Shown in pieces: positions 51,099-60,708 of a stretch of DNA of 64,000 nucleotides. Where the stretch lies: contig NZ_LMGI01000002.1 of the NCBI RefSeq assembly GCF_001427105.1, positions 1,672,866 through 1,736,865 of the forward strand, read 5' to 3'. The DNA is from Sphingopyxis sp. Root154 (lineage in GTDB: Bacteria > Pseudomonadota > Alphaproteobacteria > Sphingomonadales > Sphingomonadaceae). The position numbers and the translations under genes were made by a program. The notes under the pieces are model-generated. The model did no database searches, was not told the DNA's origin, and was given only the letters and a program-made list of their open reading frames with translations. The first letter of the stretch is position 1, and each line of letters starts with the position of its first letter.

Positions 51099-52418
51099 AT
51101 GTCGCCCTATTCCGCCCCGACCGCCCCTCGTCCGCCGCTGCGTGTCGCGCTCGCGGGGATCGGCGTCGTCGGCGGCGGGGTCGTCCGGCTGCTCGAGGCG
51201 AACCGCGACCTGATCGCGCGCCGCGCCGGGCGTGCGATCGAGATCGTCGCGCTGTCGGCGCGCGACCGGCACAAGGACCGCGGGGTCGACCTGTCGCCCT
51301 ATCGCTGGGAAGACGATATGGATGCGCTCGTCGCGGCCGCAGATGTCGATGTGATCGTCGAGATGATCGGCGGCGCCGACGGCCCGGCGCTGACGCTGGC
51401 GCGCCATGCGCTCGGTGCGGGCAAGGCGCTGGTCACCGCGAACAAGGCGATGATCGCGCATCACGGGCTCGACCTTGCGCGGCTGGCCGAGGAAAAGGAC
51501 ACGCCGCTGAAATATGAGGCGGCGGTCGCGGGCGGGATCCCGGTCATCAAGGCGATCCGCGAGGGCGCGTCGGCGAACGAGATCGCGCGCGTCTATGGCA
51601 TCCTCAACGGCACCTGCAATTATATCCTGACGCAAATGGAGCGGAACGGTGCCAGCTTCGCCGACGCGCTCGCCGCGGCGCAGGCCGAGGGCTATGCCGA
51701 AGCCGATCCGACCTTCGACGTCGACGGGATCGACGCCGCGCATAAATTGTCGATCCTCGCCGCGCTGTGTTTCGGGACGAAGCTCGACATCGGCGCAGTG
51801 ACCGCCGACGGGATCCGCGGGCTGATCGCCGCCGACATCCGCGAGGCCGAGGCATTGGGCCACCGCGTCCGCCTGATCGGAATGGCCGAGCGCGACGCGA
51901 ATGGTTTGTACCAGCATGTCCAGCCGTGCCTCGTCCCCGCCGACCATCCGCTCGCTTATGTTCCGGGCGCATTGAACGCCGTCGTCGCCGAGGGCAATTT
52001 CGTCGGCCGCCTCTTCTTCGAGGGCGCAGGCGCGGGCGCGGGCCCGACCGCGTCGGCGATCGTCGCCGACATCATCGACATCGCGCGCGACGAATATGGC
52101 CCCGCCTTCGCGATGCCGGTCGACTCGCTCGATCAGGCACCCGTCGCCGACGCCGGCGCGCGGGTCGGCAAGCATTATGTCCGCCTGATCGTCGAGGACC
52201 GGATCGGCGTGCTCGCCGAGATCGCAACGGCGATGCGCGACGCCGGAGTGTCGATCGAAAGCCTGATCCAGCGCGGCAGCGAAGACGAAGGCGGCGTCGT
52301 GATCGTGCTCGTCACCCACGAAGGTCCGGCCAGCACGATCCATGCGGCGCTCAATATCCTCGGCGCATCGGACCATGTCGTCGGGGCGCCGATGCATATG
52401 CCCATTTTGGCGCTTTAG
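51099..52418 (+). CDS. hom: Homoserine dehydrogenase
   Basis: ATG 51099 follows GGAG; the longer in-frame start is not used. The product has 439 residues. NAD(P) loop: VALAGIGVVGGGVV. Catalytic region: GKALVTANKAMIAHHG, YEAAVAGGIPVIKAIREG, GILNGTCNYILTQME, EADPTFDVDGIDAAHKLSILA. A C-terminal ACT domain (HYVRLIVEDRIGVLAEIATAMRDAGVSIESLIQ) is expected to sense threonine. It makes homoserine for threonine and methionine synthesis. No aspartokinase is fused. Confidence 0.95.
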   Translation: MSPYSAPTAPRPPLRVALAGIGVVGGGVVRLLEANRDLIARRAGRAIEIVALSARDRHKDRGVDLSPYRWEDDMDALVAAADVDVIVEMIGGADGPALTLARHALGAGKALVTANKAMIAHHGLDLARLAEEKDTPLKYEAAVAGGIPVIKAIREGASANEIARVYGILNGTCNYILTQMERNGASFADALAAAQAEGYAEADPTFDVDGIDAAHKLSILAALCFGTKLDIGAVTADGIRGLIAADIREAEALGHRVRLIGMAERDANGLYQHVQPCLVPADHPLAYVPGALNAVVAEGNFVGRLFFEGAGAGAGPTASAIVADIIDIARDEYGPAFAMPVDSLDQAPVADAGARVGKHYVRLIVEDRIGVLAEIATAMRDAGVSIESLIQRGSEDEGGVVIVLVTHEGPASTIHAALNILGASDHVVGAPMHMPILAL

Positions 52419-52478
52419 CCCGCTTGAAATCGCTGCCCCGCCGGTTACCCCTGATCCAGGGAAACCAAGGGGGCGGAC

Positions 52479-53315
52479 ATGGATATCGAAATCAGGCAGG
52501 GGCTGGCCGAGGCGCGCGCGCTGGCGGCCGAACATTGGCGGGCGCTGATCGCCTATATCGGGCTGGGCGTGCTGGTGCCGTTCCTCCTGCTATCGAGCGA
52601 GCCGATCTTCAATCTTCGCACCATCATCGCGCTGATGGTCAACACCTATGGCACCTATATCAGCGGCTCGATCACCGGACCGCTTTATTTGCTCGGCATC
52701 GTGTCGGCGATCGTCGCGGGCGCGATGTTCGCGGCGTGGAACGCGATCCTCGCCGAGTTTCGCGAAGGCTATATTTCGGAGATCATGTACGGAATGGTCG
52801 CAGGCGCGGCGTATCTGATCGTCATTATCCTGCTCTATTTCAGCATCGGCGTAATCGCGACGCTGCCGATCCTGCTCACGATCGGTATCGCCGAGTGGAA
52901 CGCACTGGCCGGGAGTTTCGTCGACGGGGCCTACCGGCTGGCGCTCGTCGTCCTTGGCACATGGATCGAGGCCCGGCTCTGCCTGACCGGTGCGATCATG
53001 GGCGCGGGCGGGCGGCTCAATCCCTTTTCGGCTATCGCCGAATCGTGGCGGGCGACCGGGCAGGCGCAATGGCGTCTCTTCGGCTTTTATCTGGCTTTCG
53101 GTACAGTCTTCGGCCTCATGCTCGGAGGACTCATCCTCGTCCACAGCGCGGTCATCTGGAAGAACGCGCAAGCGCCCGGAAGCGCGCTCGAAATCGCCAT
53201 GAGCTTCGCGTGGATCCTGCTTCTCGCTGCCTATTTTCTGGGGAAGATCCTTGTTGCGGCGGGGTTCCTCCGCGCCGCCGGCCCGCGCCGCGCAGCGGCG
53301 GAAGTCTTCGCCTAG
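52479..53315 (+). CDS. Multi-pass membrane protein of unknown function
   Basis: The product has 278 residues with about six or seven hydrophobic helices (ALIAYIGLGVLVPFLLL, LGIVSAIVAGAMFAAWNAIL, AAYLIVIILLYFSIGVIATLPILL, LFGFYLAFGTVFGLMLGGLILV and others). It lacks signal sequence or known motifs. A similar six-helix design is common in sphingomonad proteins annotated only as hypothetical. Its TAG shares bases with the stop of the convergent gene (CTAG at 53312-53315). Confidence 0.8.
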   Translation: MDIEIRQGLAEARALAAEHWRALIAYIGLGVLVPFLLLSSEPIFNLRTIIALMVNTYGTYISGSITGPLYLLGIVSAIVAGAMFAAWNAILAEFREGYISEIMYGMVAGAAYLIVIILLYFSIGVIATLPILLTIGIAEWNALAGSFVDGAYRLALVVLGTWIEARLCLTGAIMGAGGRLNPFSAIAESWRATGQAQWRLFGFYLAFGTVFGLMLGGLILVHSAVIWKNAQAPGSALEIAMSFAWILLLAAYFLGKILVAAGFLRAAGPRRAAAEVFA

Positions 53316-53788
53316 GGCTCTTCTTCGGGCGTCGGCGGCGTACCCGTTTCGGGATCGGTCGCGCGTTTCACCGCTTCATAGAGCGGATTATATTCGGGGC
53401 CGCGCTTCATCCGGCCGCCGAGCGACATCCAATTGTACGGCAGCTTGTCGAGCGTCATCGCCTGCGCCTCGGCGCGCGGCAGCTTCGGCGGCGCCTCGCG
53501 GCCCTCATTCGCGATCGCGCGCAGTTCGGGCGACAGGCGGTGCAGATCGGTGTCGGAGCCGCACACATTGATCGAACCGTCGTCGGCGGGTTTGCAGCGC
53601 TTGATCGGGTCGACCATTTCCTTTGCCTTCGCGGCGGCGCTTTCGGCATCGCGCGGCGGCGGCGGCGCGGGCGGCCCCTGCGTCTGCGCGGCGGCGGTCC
53701 CTGCCGCCGTCATCGCGATGACACAGCTCATGGCGAAAGCGGCACCGAATCGGGCGAAGCGTTCTCGACAAGTGGCGCGGGCGACCAT
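53312..53788 (-). CDS. Small exported protein of unknown function
   Basis: The product has 158 residues with a signal peptide (RFGAAFAMSCVIAMTAAGTAAA). The mature part is Pro/Ala-rich at first, then KEMVDPIKRCKPADDGSINVCGSDTDLHRL with two cysteines, and PYNWMSLGGRMKRGPEYNPLYEAVKRATDPETG. I know of no function. It is divergent from glpX by ~54 bp, so the two may share a promoter region. Confidence 0.75.
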   Translation of the reverse strand: MVARATCRERFARFGAAFAMSCVIAMTAAGTAAAQTQGPPAPPPPRDAESAAAKAKEMVDPIKRCKPADDGSINVCGSDTDLHRLSPELRAIANEGREAPPKLPRAEAQAMTLDKLPYNWMSLGGRMKRGPEYNPLYEAVKRATDPETGTPPTPEEEP

Positions 53789-53842
53789 ATGGCGCCCACC
53801 ATGCCCACGGGGCGGAACAAGTAAAGACGGAGAGTGGCGAAC

Positions 53843-54811
53843 ATGACGAATAGCAGCAACCTCGACCGGGTGCTCGTGCTCGAAATGGTGCGCGTCACCG
53901 AAGCGGCGGCGATCGCCGCCGCGAAGCTGATCGGCCGCGGCGACGAGAAAGCCGCCGATGCCGCCGCGGTCGAGGCGATGCGCACCGCATTCAACACCCT
54001 CTATATGGACGGCACCATCGTCATCGGCGAAGGCGAGCGCGACGAGGCGCCGATGCTCTATATCGGCGAGAAGGTCGGCAGCGCGCCGGGCAAGGGCCCG
54101 AAGATCGACATCGCGGTCGATCCGCTGGAAGGCACGACGATCACCGCCAAGGCCGGTCCCAACGCGCTCGCGGTGCTGGCGATCGCCGAGGAAGGCCACC
54201 TTCTCAACGCCCCCGACGTCTATATGGACAAGCTCGCGGTCGGCCCCGGCTATTCGCCGGGCGTGGTCAATTTCGACAATAGCGTGCGCGAGAATGTCGA
54301 GGCGGTCGCGCGCGAAAAGGGCTGCCCGCCCGAACAGATCATCGTCTGCGTGCTCGACCGCCCGCGTCACGAAGCGATCATCGCCGAGCTGCGCGCGATC
54401 GGCTGCGGCGTTGCGCTGATCCCCGACGGCGACGTCGCCGGGGTGATCGCGACCACCAATCCCGACACCAATGTCGACATCTATATGGGATCGGGCGGCG
54501 CCCCCGAAGGCGTGCTCGCCGCGGCGGCGCTGCGCTGCGTCGGCGGCCAGTTCAAGGGCCGCCTGCTGTTCCGCAATGACGACGAGCGGCTGCGCGCGAA
54601 GAAATGGGGGATCGAGGATCTCGACCGCGTTTACGACCTCGAAGACCTCGCCAAGGGCGACGTGATCTTCGCCGCGACCGGGGTCACCGACGGATCGCTG
54701 CTGCGCGGCGTCAAGCGCCGCCGCGATGGCGTGATGACCACCGAGACGGTGGTGATGCGCGCCTCGTCGGGCACGGTGCGCTGGGTGAAGGGCGAGCATC
54801 GGTCGCACTGA
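53843..54811 (+). CDS. glpX: Class II fructose-1,6-bisphosphatase
   Basis: ATG 53843 is chosen over the GTG at 53834 because GGAG at 53829 is too close to the latter. The product has 322 residues. GlpX motifs: NTLYMDGTIVIGEGERDEAPM, IDIAVDPLEGTT (metal site), ALAVLAIAEEGHL, LDRPRHEAIIAELRAIG, DIYMGSGGAPEGVLAAAAL and ATGVTDGSLLRGV. It removes the C1 phosphate in gluconeogenesis. In sphingomonads glpX typically lies between hom and recJ; here extra genes separate it from both. Confidence 0.95.
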   Translation: MTNSSNLDRVLVLEMVRVTEAAAIAAAKLIGRGDEKAADAAAVEAMRTAFNTLYMDGTIVIGEGERDEAPMLYIGEKVGSAPGKGPKIDIAVDPLEGTTITAKAGPNALAVLAIAEEGHLLNAPDVYMDKLAVGPGYSPGVVNFDNSVRENVEAVAREKGCPPEQIIVCVLDRPRHEAIIAELRAIGCGVALIPDGDVAGVIATTNPDTNVDIYMGSGGAPEGVLAAAALRCVGGQFKGRLLFRNDDERLRAKKWGIEDLDRVYDLEDLAKGDVIFAATGVTDGSLLRGVKRRRDGVMTTETVVMRASSGTVRWVKGEHRSH

Positions 54812-54915
54812 GCGCTTTGCTTCCTCACGCCCCCGGTGGCGATCCAGCCGCCGCGTTATTGGCTTTTTTTCAACTATTTCCCGCCAGTGTCGTGAGACTG
54901 ACAGGGGGAAACAAC

Positions 54916-55857
54916 ATGAAGAAGACAGCCATTTTTCTGGGGTGCGTGTTGATGTCGAGCGCCGCATCGGCAGGTATTATCGTGGACATCAAAGTCAGCC
55001 GCGAGGTGCCCGAAATGGTCGCCGAAGCGGCGTGGGGCGAACCGGTCGTCGACAAGGGCACCGCCCAGGCGCCCTCCGCGACGCCCAAGGCCATTTTGTG
55101 GCAATCCTCGGTCACGGTGACGCAGCAAGCCCAAAAGGCGGCGTCCGCGTTCGACATCGGAGGTGCCCTGCCCGCGCATGTGCCGGCGGGAACGCTGTTC
55201 ACCGTATGGCGCCTTGCGGACGGATCGCAGGTCCTCTGCACCCAAGCCGCCGAGGCAAGCGGGGCGCCCGGCAAGGCGGCGTTCGCGGCGTGCATATCGC
55301 CAGACCGACGCGTAACGGTGCGCAAGAACGGCAAGCGCTATGCCGAGGCGACGCCGGGCACCCTGGCAGACAAGCCGGCGCTGACGCCGGGCTTTGCCGA
55401 AGCCGACAATATTCGCACGAGCCCCTGGCCCGGCCCCTCGCTGTTCTTCAGCTATGAGCAGGCGGGCGAGAGATTGGGGATACTGCGCCAGCCGACCAAT
55501 CGCGGCGCGATCATGGCCGTCGGGCAGCTCTCGCTGGGGACGCGCGTCGTGCTGGGCGCAGTCAAAGGCAATCTGGTGACGCTGGAACATCGTGTTTTCG
55601 ACCTCAGCGACTATACCGTCGCCCTTTCCGCGCGAAAGGATTCGGGAAACAAGCAGGCCGAGGCGACCGTCGATCTTTCGGCGGGATCGCAGACGGTGGC
55701 GCTCGGCGACGGCAGCTTCCGCGTTTCGCGCACTCCCGAAAATCTGATCGCGGTCGAGGCGCTGACCCCGAGCGCGGTGAACTGGTCGATCGACCGTGCC
55801 ACCGGGCGTCTGCTGATCGACGGTCGGCCGTATGTGCTGGGTGCGCAGGAGACCTGA
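54916..55857 (+). CDS. Exported protein of unknown function
   Basis: The product has 313 residues starting after CAGGGGGAAA. It has a signal peptide (MKKTAIFLGCVLMSSAASA). The mature protein is beta-rich with repeated polar strands (FTVWRLADGSQVLCTQAAEA, RVVLGAVKGNLVTLEHRVFDLSDYTVALSARKD) and two cysteines. No known family was recognised. The 104-bp leader after glpX includes T-rich DNA (GGCTTTTTTTCAAC). Confidence 0.7.
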   Translation: MKKTAIFLGCVLMSSAASAGIIVDIKVSREVPEMVAEAAWGEPVVDKGTAQAPSATPKAILWQSSVTVTQQAQKAASAFDIGGALPAHVPAGTLFTVWRLADGSQVLCTQAAEASGAPGKAAFAACISPDRRVTVRKNGKRYAEATPGTLADKPALTPGFAEADNIRTSPWPGPSLFFSYEQAGERLGILRQPTNRGAIMAVGQLSLGTRVVLGAVKGNLVTLEHRVFDLSDYTVALSARKDSGNKQAEATVDLSAGSQTVALGDGSFRVSRTPENLIAVEALTPSAVNWSIDRATGRLLIDGRPYVLGAQET

Positions 55858-56107
55858 TCGCCCCCTTCCTGGTGGAGCTTGCGCGCGCTTTTCCGTTCCA
55901 GTGGTTCGGGCCGCTGGCGGCCGATTGCTGTCCCATCCAAAAGAAAATTTGGCAACGTCCGCTTCCCATCGCGTTCCGGCCATTCGCAGCGGCCCCCGGG
56001 TCAAGCCGGGGGCGATACGGTGAACGCAAAGGCATCCGGCGGTTGACCCATCCAGGCCATGCTGTATTATTCATGCAGTACAGCTTGGATGGTGAATGGC
56101 ATTTTCC

Positions 56108-56596
56108 TCAGAAAATCCCCGCCGCGAGCCCCTCCGCCAACGCGGCGCCGAGGTCGCCGGCTTCGGCGAGCCGGTCGGGTGCGATGCTCTTGGCCGCCAA
56201 TATCGCTTCGGGTGTCTGCGCCGAGGTGTTCACGATCACATGATCGGCGACGCGTTTCAGTCGCCAGCCTTTCGCGATGCGGTCCAGCTGGCGCTGGGCG
56301 TTTTCGCCGTCGGACCCCGCGCAGACGATCGTCGCATAGGGGCGGCCCTCGAGATTCCCGAGGCACGGGTAATAGCAGCGGTCGAACATCTCCTTCATCG
56401 CGCCCGAGAGCGCGGCGAGATTTTCGGGGCCGACGAAGAGATAGCCGCCCGCTGCGATCAACGCTTCGGGCGTCACATCGTCGGCGGCGACGAGCCGCGC
56501 CGCCGTACCGGCGCCTTCCGCCGCAGCCTCGGCGAGCGCCTGGCTGCCGCCGGTGCGGCTGTGCCAGGCGATGAGGAGGTGCGGAGCGTCGGTCAT
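56108..56596 (-). CDS. Flavodoxin-like protein
   Basis: The start is ATG 56596. The product has 162 residues. The FMN phosphate loop HSRTGGSQALAEAAAEGA, the YLFVGPENLAALSGAMKEMFDR segment and the CAGSDGENAQRQLDRIAKGW region are typical of a small flavodoxin/NADPH-dependent FMN reductase-like fold. Short versions such as this are frequent in sphingomonads; the electron partner is unknown. It is convergent with the exported-protein gene, separated by ~250 bp in which I see no other gene. Confidence 0.82.
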   Translation of the reverse strand: MTDAPHLLIAWHSRTGGSQALAEAAAEGAGTAARLVAADDVTPEALIAAGGYLFVGPENLAALSGAMKEMFDRCYYPCLGNLEGRPYATIVCAGSDGENAQRQLDRIAKGWRLKRVADHVIVNTSAQTPEAILAAKSIAPDRLAEAGDLGAALAEGLAAGIF

Positions 56597-56661
56597 GGGC
56601 CGATGCTTGCCAAGCGCCGGACCGCAGCGCAAGCTGCCCCGAAATATGGGGGAGACACAAG

Positions 56662-58623
56662 ATGCGCCGACTGACCGCCCTGCTGCTTGCCGGCACCCTG
56701 CCCTTCGCCGCCGCCGCGCAGGACGCCGCGAGCGAGGCGACGCGCACCGCGCAGGCCGAAATCGCGAAACGCCTGCCGCTCGATGACCCGCGCGACGAGA
56801 CCAATGTGCTGCGCGGCAAGCTTGCCGAAATTCCGGGCGGGGTGATTTTGGGCAAGGACGGCAAGACGGTGTGGGACCGGCGCCCTTACGCCTTCCTCGA
56901 CGCCAAGGCGGCGCCCGATACGGTCAATCCGTCGCTGTGGCGGCAGGCGCGGCTGAACGCGGTGCACGGATTGTTCGAGGTGGTGCCGGGCAAGATCTGG
57001 CAGCTGCGCGGTTACGATATTTCGGTGATGACGATCATTCGCGGCAAGTCGGGCTGGATCGTCGTCGATCCCCTGCTGTCCGAAGAGGCGGCCGCAGCGA
57101 GCTGGAAATTGTTCGCCGATACCGTCGAGGCGAAATCGGGCAAGTTGCCGGTCAAGGCGGTGATTTTCAGCCACAGCCACAGCGACCATTTCGGCGGGGT
57201 GGGCGGCATCGTCACCCCCGAACAGGTGAAGAAGGAAAAGATCCGCATCATCGCGCCACACGGCTTTTCGGAGGAAGCGACGTCGGAGAATGTCCTTGCC
57301 GGCACCGCGATGGGACGCCGCGCGCTCTATATGTTCGGGTCGATCCTCGCGCCCGGGCCTGCGGGACAGGTCGACACCGGGCTGGGGCCGAAGCTGTCGT
57401 CGGGGACGATCGGTTATATGGAGCCGACCGAGAGTGTGGCGGCGACGGGCGGCACGCTGACGATCGACGGGCTGGCGTTCGAATTCCTCGATGCGGGCGG
57501 GACCGAGGCGCCGTCGGAGTTCGTCTTCTATATTCCCGCGTACAAGGCTTTGCACACGACCGAGGTGGTCACGCACACGCTGCACAATGTGCTCACCCTT
57601 CGCGGGGCGCAGGTGCGCGATGCGCTGCACTGGTCGAAGGTGATCGACGCCGCGCTCGTCCGCTGGGGCGGCAAGGCCGAGGTCGCGCTGGCGTCGCATC
57701 ACTGGCCGACATGGGGCGCGGGCGAGGTGAGCAGCCTGCTCGCCAACCAGCGCGACATCTATCGTTATGTCCACGACCGGACTTTGTTCCTCGCCAACCG
57801 CGGCGCGACGCTCCACGAGCTCGCCGATGTCACCCCCGAGGCGCCGGGGCAGGCGGCGGACTTCGGCGCGCGCGGCTATTATGGGACGGTCAACCACGAC
57901 ATGAAGGCGACCTATCAGCGCTATTTCGGATGGTGGGATGGCAATCCCGCCAACTTCAACCCGCTGCCGCCCGAAGCCAGCGCGCCCAAATATGTCGCGC
58001 TTGCGGGCGGCGCCGACAAGCTGCTCGCCGCAGGCAAGGCGGCGATCGCGGCGGGCGACTATCGCTGGGCGGCCGAGCTTTTGAACAAGCTGGTCTTTGC
58101 GCAGCCGGACAACAAGGACGCGCGCGCGGCGCTCGCCTCGGCCTATGACCAGATGGGCTATCAGGCCGAGTCCGGCGCCTGGCGGAACTATTATCTCGCC
58201 GCCGCCGCAAGTCTGCGCGGCAATGCGGTCGAAAGCCTGTCGGGCAACGGGCAGAGCCGCAGCTTCGTCAGCGCGATCCCGACAGCGGTATTTTTCGACG
58301 CGCTCGCGACGCGTTTCGACGCCGCGAAAGGCCGCGCGGCCAAAGGGACATTCCAGTTCATGCTGCCCGACAGCAAGGAGACGGTCGCGATCGTCGTCGG
58401 CGGCGGGGTCGAGGTGCCGCGTTACGGCATGACCGACCCCGCGCCGACCGCGACGATCACGATAAACCGGGCGACGCTCGACGATGTGATGCTGGGGCAG
58501 GCGCAGTTCCCGGCGCTGCTCCAGTCGGGCACGATCAAGATCGATGGCGACCGCGCGGCGTTCCTCTCGTGGTTCGCGCTCCACCCGCCCGCCGATCCGC
58601 GCTTCAATGTGGTTGTGCCATAG
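56662..58623 (+). CDS. SdsA1-type alkyl sulfatase (metallo-beta-lactamase fold)
   Basis: The product has 653 residues with a signal peptide (RRLTALLLAGTLPFAAAAQ). The metallo-beta-lactamase core has SHSHSDHFGG and further His/Asp/Glu ligands (GTEAPSEFVFY; ALHTTEVVTHTLHN; ALASHHWPTWG). The dimerisation domain (QRDIYRYVHDRTLFLANRG) and C-terminal SCP2-like domain (KGTFQFMLPDSKETVAIVVGGG) complete the SdsA1 architecture. It hydrolyses alkyl sulfate esters in the periplasm or outside the cell. Whether it prefers primary or secondary substrates cannot be read from the sequence. Confidence 0.92.
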   Translation: MRRLTALLLAGTLPFAAAAQDAASEATRTAQAEIAKRLPLDDPRDETNVLRGKLAEIPGGVILGKDGKTVWDRRPYAFLDAKAAPDTVNPSLWRQARLNAVHGLFEVVPGKIWQLRGYDISVMTIIRGKSGWIVVDPLLSEEAAAASWKLFADTVEAKSGKLPVKAVIFSHSHSDHFGGVGGIVTPEQVKKEKIRIIAPHGFSEEATSENVLAGTAMGRRALYMFGSILAPGPAGQVDTGLGPKLSSGTIGYMEPTESVAATGGTLTIDGLAFEFLDAGGTEAPSEFVFYIPAYKALHTTEVVTHTLHNVLTLRGAQVRDALHWSKVIDAALVRWGGKAEVALASHHWPTWGAGEVSSLLANQRDIYRYVHDRTLFLANRGATLHELADVTPEAPGQAADFGARGYYGTVNHDMKATYQRYFGWWDGNPANFNPLPPEASAPKYVALAGGADKLLAAGKAAIAAGDYRWAAELLNKLVFAQPDNKDARAALASAYDQMGYQAESGAWRNYYLAAAASLRGNAVESLSGNGQSRSFVSAIPTAVFFDALATRFDAAKGRAAKGTFQFMLPDSKETVAIVVGGGVEVPRYGMTDPAPTATITINRATLDDVMLGQAQFPALLQSGTIKIDGDRAAFLSWFALHPPADPRFNVVVP

Positions 58624-58648
58624 GGCCGCCACCGACTATCGGAGGAAT

Positions 58649-59176
58649 ATGACCGACACCCCCGCGCACCCGACCGATCCTTTCGACGCAGAAGCGCTCA
58701 ACGCCACCGAGGGGCTCGATCCGGTCGACCCCGCCTATACGCAGGTGCTGCGCATCGCGACCGCGCTCAACCTGATCCCGCTCGCGATTGGCGCGAGTGT
58801 GTTCGACGCGCTGCTCATCCGGCATCTCGAAGGGCCTTACGGGCTGATCACCGCGGCCGCGTGGGTGATCGCGGCGATCGTGATCGTCAGCTTCCCGTCG
58901 CGGCGCGTGTCGCGCTGGGGGTACAAGATCGGCGAAGGACAGCTGCGCGTCGCGCGCGGCTGGCTGTTCCGCACCGACACGATCGTGCCCTTTGTGCGCG
59001 TCCAGCATATCGACGTCGGGCAGGGGCCGATCGAGCGCTGGTTCGGGCTGTCGCACCTGATCGTCCACACGTCGGGCACGCACAACAGCACGGTGACGCT
59101 GCCGGGGCTGCACGCCGACCTCGCCGCCGCGATGCGCGAGACGATCCGCCGGCATATCCAGACCGATTTCGCATGA
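58649..59176 (+). CDS. PH-domain membrane protein (YdbS-like)
   Basis: ATG 58649 follows GGAGGAAT. The product has 175 residues. Two membrane helices (TALNLIPLAIGASVFDALLI, GLITAAAWVIAAIVIVSF) precede a bacterial PH domain with YKIGEGQLRVARGWLFRTDTIVPFVRVQHIDVGQGPIERWFGLSHLIVHT. It matches the short partner of YdbS/YdbT pairs. The stop overlaps the following gene's ATG (ATGA). Confidence 0.88.
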   Translation: MTDTPAHPTDPFDAEALNATEGLDPVDPAYTQVLRIATALNLIPLAIGASVFDALLIRHLEGPYGLITAAAWVIAAIVIVSFPSRRVSRWGYKIGEGQLRVARGWLFRTDTIVPFVRVQHIDVGQGPIERWFGLSHLIVHTSGTHNSTVTLPGLHADLAAAMRETIRRHIQTDFA

Positions 59177-60708
59177 GCGACGACGCCGCAGTGATCCCCG
59201 CCATCCCCTCGACCGATTTTGGGGACGAACCGAACTGGCAGCGGCTGCATCCCGCGACGCTGGCGCTCGCGGTCGTCAAGCTCGGGCCGCGCTCGCTCAA
59301 TTTCCTGCCCGCGGTCGCCGCGCTGGGGTTCACCGGCAACTGGATCTGGATCGTGCCCGCCGTCGGTGCCTTTCTGCTCTTCTCGCTGCTCGCCGCCTGG
59401 TTCCAGTGGCTGCGCTTCCGCTTTCTTGTCGGCGACGACGAGGTGGTGATCGAAAGCGGCGTCTTTTCGCGCCAGCATCGCACCATCCCGCTCGACCGCA
59501 TCCAGGACGTCAGCATCGAGCAGGGGCTGGTGTCGCGCGCGCTCGGCATCGCCAAGGTCGGGTTCGAGACGGGGGCGGGCGGCAAGGAGAATGACGCGAG
59601 CCTCGACGCCATCGCGCTCGATTCGGCGCAGGCGCTGCGCACGACGATCCGCGCGCACAGGAGCGGCGAAGCGGCGGTGGCGCCTGTTGCAGCCGATGCG
59701 CCCGAGGCCGCGCCGGCCCAAGAGGACCGGCTGCTCTTTGCGATGACACCGCGCCAGTTGCTCGTCGCGGGGCTATTCAACTTCTCGCTCGCCGCGCTCG
59801 CGGTGGTCGGCGCGGGCATGCAGTTTTTCGACGGGCTGCTGCCGTTCGATTTCAACGTCTTCAACCCCAGGGACTGGATTGATATTGCCGAGGATTACGG
59901 CCTCGACCAGTGGCTGCTCGCGCATCGCTGGATCGCCGGCGTCGGCGCGGTCCTGTCGCTGCTGCTGATCGGTTTCGCGAGCGGGATCGCCACCATGCTG
60001 TTCGCCAACTGGGATTTCCGCCTGACGCGTGAGCCGCGCGCGCTGCGCCGCACCCGCGGCCTGACGACGCGCACCGACGTCGCGGTGCCGGTGCGCCGCG
60101 TGCAGGCGGCGATCCTTGTCACTGGCTGGTTCCGCCGGCGCTTCGGCTGGCACGAACTCCGCCTGCAGAGTCTCGCCAGCGACGGCGGAAAGGAGCGCGA
60201 CCATCAGGTCGTCCCCTTTGCCAAGCTGGGAGATATCGACCCGGTGCTCGCCGAGGTTGCCATAAAGCGCCCCGATGCCGGCCAGTCGTGGCAGCGCAGT
60301 CACCGCGTCGTCGCGCTCGGGCCGGTGATCGGCGCGGTGTGCGCGACGATCGGCGGCGGCATTGCCCTGCTGCTCGGCAATGCGGTCGGCTGGCTGGCGC
60401 TCGTCGCAGCGCCGCTGATCGCGCTGATCGCCTTCTGGGCCGCGCGCTATCACCGCTGGACCGACCTTGGCGAGCAGGTCGCGATCCGGCGCGGATGGTG
60501 GAAACCCAAGATGACATTGCTCCCGCACGCTTCGGTGCAGAGCGTCGACCTGAAGAGCGATTTCATCCTCCGCCCGCTCGGCCTCGCGACTTTGGTGTTC
60601 GGCGTCCCCGGCGGCAGTTCGCTCGCGACGCACGAGATTCCGGCGATCCCGCTCGCCGCCGCGCAGGACCTGCGCACCCGCATCCTCGCCGCGAGGGCAC
60701 GGTCATGA
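59173..60708 (+). CDS. PH-domain membrane protein (YdbT-like)
   Basis: The product has 511 residues and is a larger partner of the preceding gene. It has several PH-like modules (VVIESGVFSRQHRTIPLDRIQDVSIEQGLVSRALGIAKV; RGLTTRTDVAVPVRRVQAAILVTGWFRR; GWWKPKMTLLPHASVQSVDLKSDFILRPLGLATLVFGVPGG) separated by paired membrane helices. In some bacteria YdbS/YdbT function together, possibly in envelope stress; the role is not known. It is coupled on both sides by 4-nt overlaps, including with recJ. Confidence 0.88.
   Translation: MSDDAAVIPAIPSTDFGDEPNWQRLHPATLALAVVKLGPRSLNFLPAVAALGFTGNWIWIVPAVGAFLLFSLLAAWFQWLRFRFLVGDDEVVIESGVFSRQHRTIPLDRIQDVSIEQGLVSRALGIAKVGFETGAGGKENDASLDAIALDSAQALRTTIRAHRSGEAAVAPVAADAPEAAPAQEDRLLFAMTPRQLLVAGLFNFSLAALAVVGAGMQFFDGLLPFDFNVFNPRDWIDIAEDYGLDQWLLAHRWIAGVGAVLSLLLIGFASGIATMLFANWDFRLTREPRALRRTRGLTTRTDVAVPVRRVQAAILVTGWFRRRFGWHELRLQSLASDGGKERDHQVVPFAKLGDIDPVLAEVAIKRPDAGQSWQRSHRVVALGPVIGAVCATIGGGIALLLGNAVGWLALVAAPLIALIAFWAARYHRWTDLGEQVAIRRGWWKPKMTLLPHASVQSVDLKSDFILRPLGLATLVFGVPGGSSLATHEIPAIPLAAAQDLRTRILAARARS

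Noticed and set aside
53789..54967. Minus-strand frame continuing through glpX to give a 551-codon protein
   Set aside because: Only the last 158 codons have a signal peptide and normal composition; the remainder is antisense to glpX.
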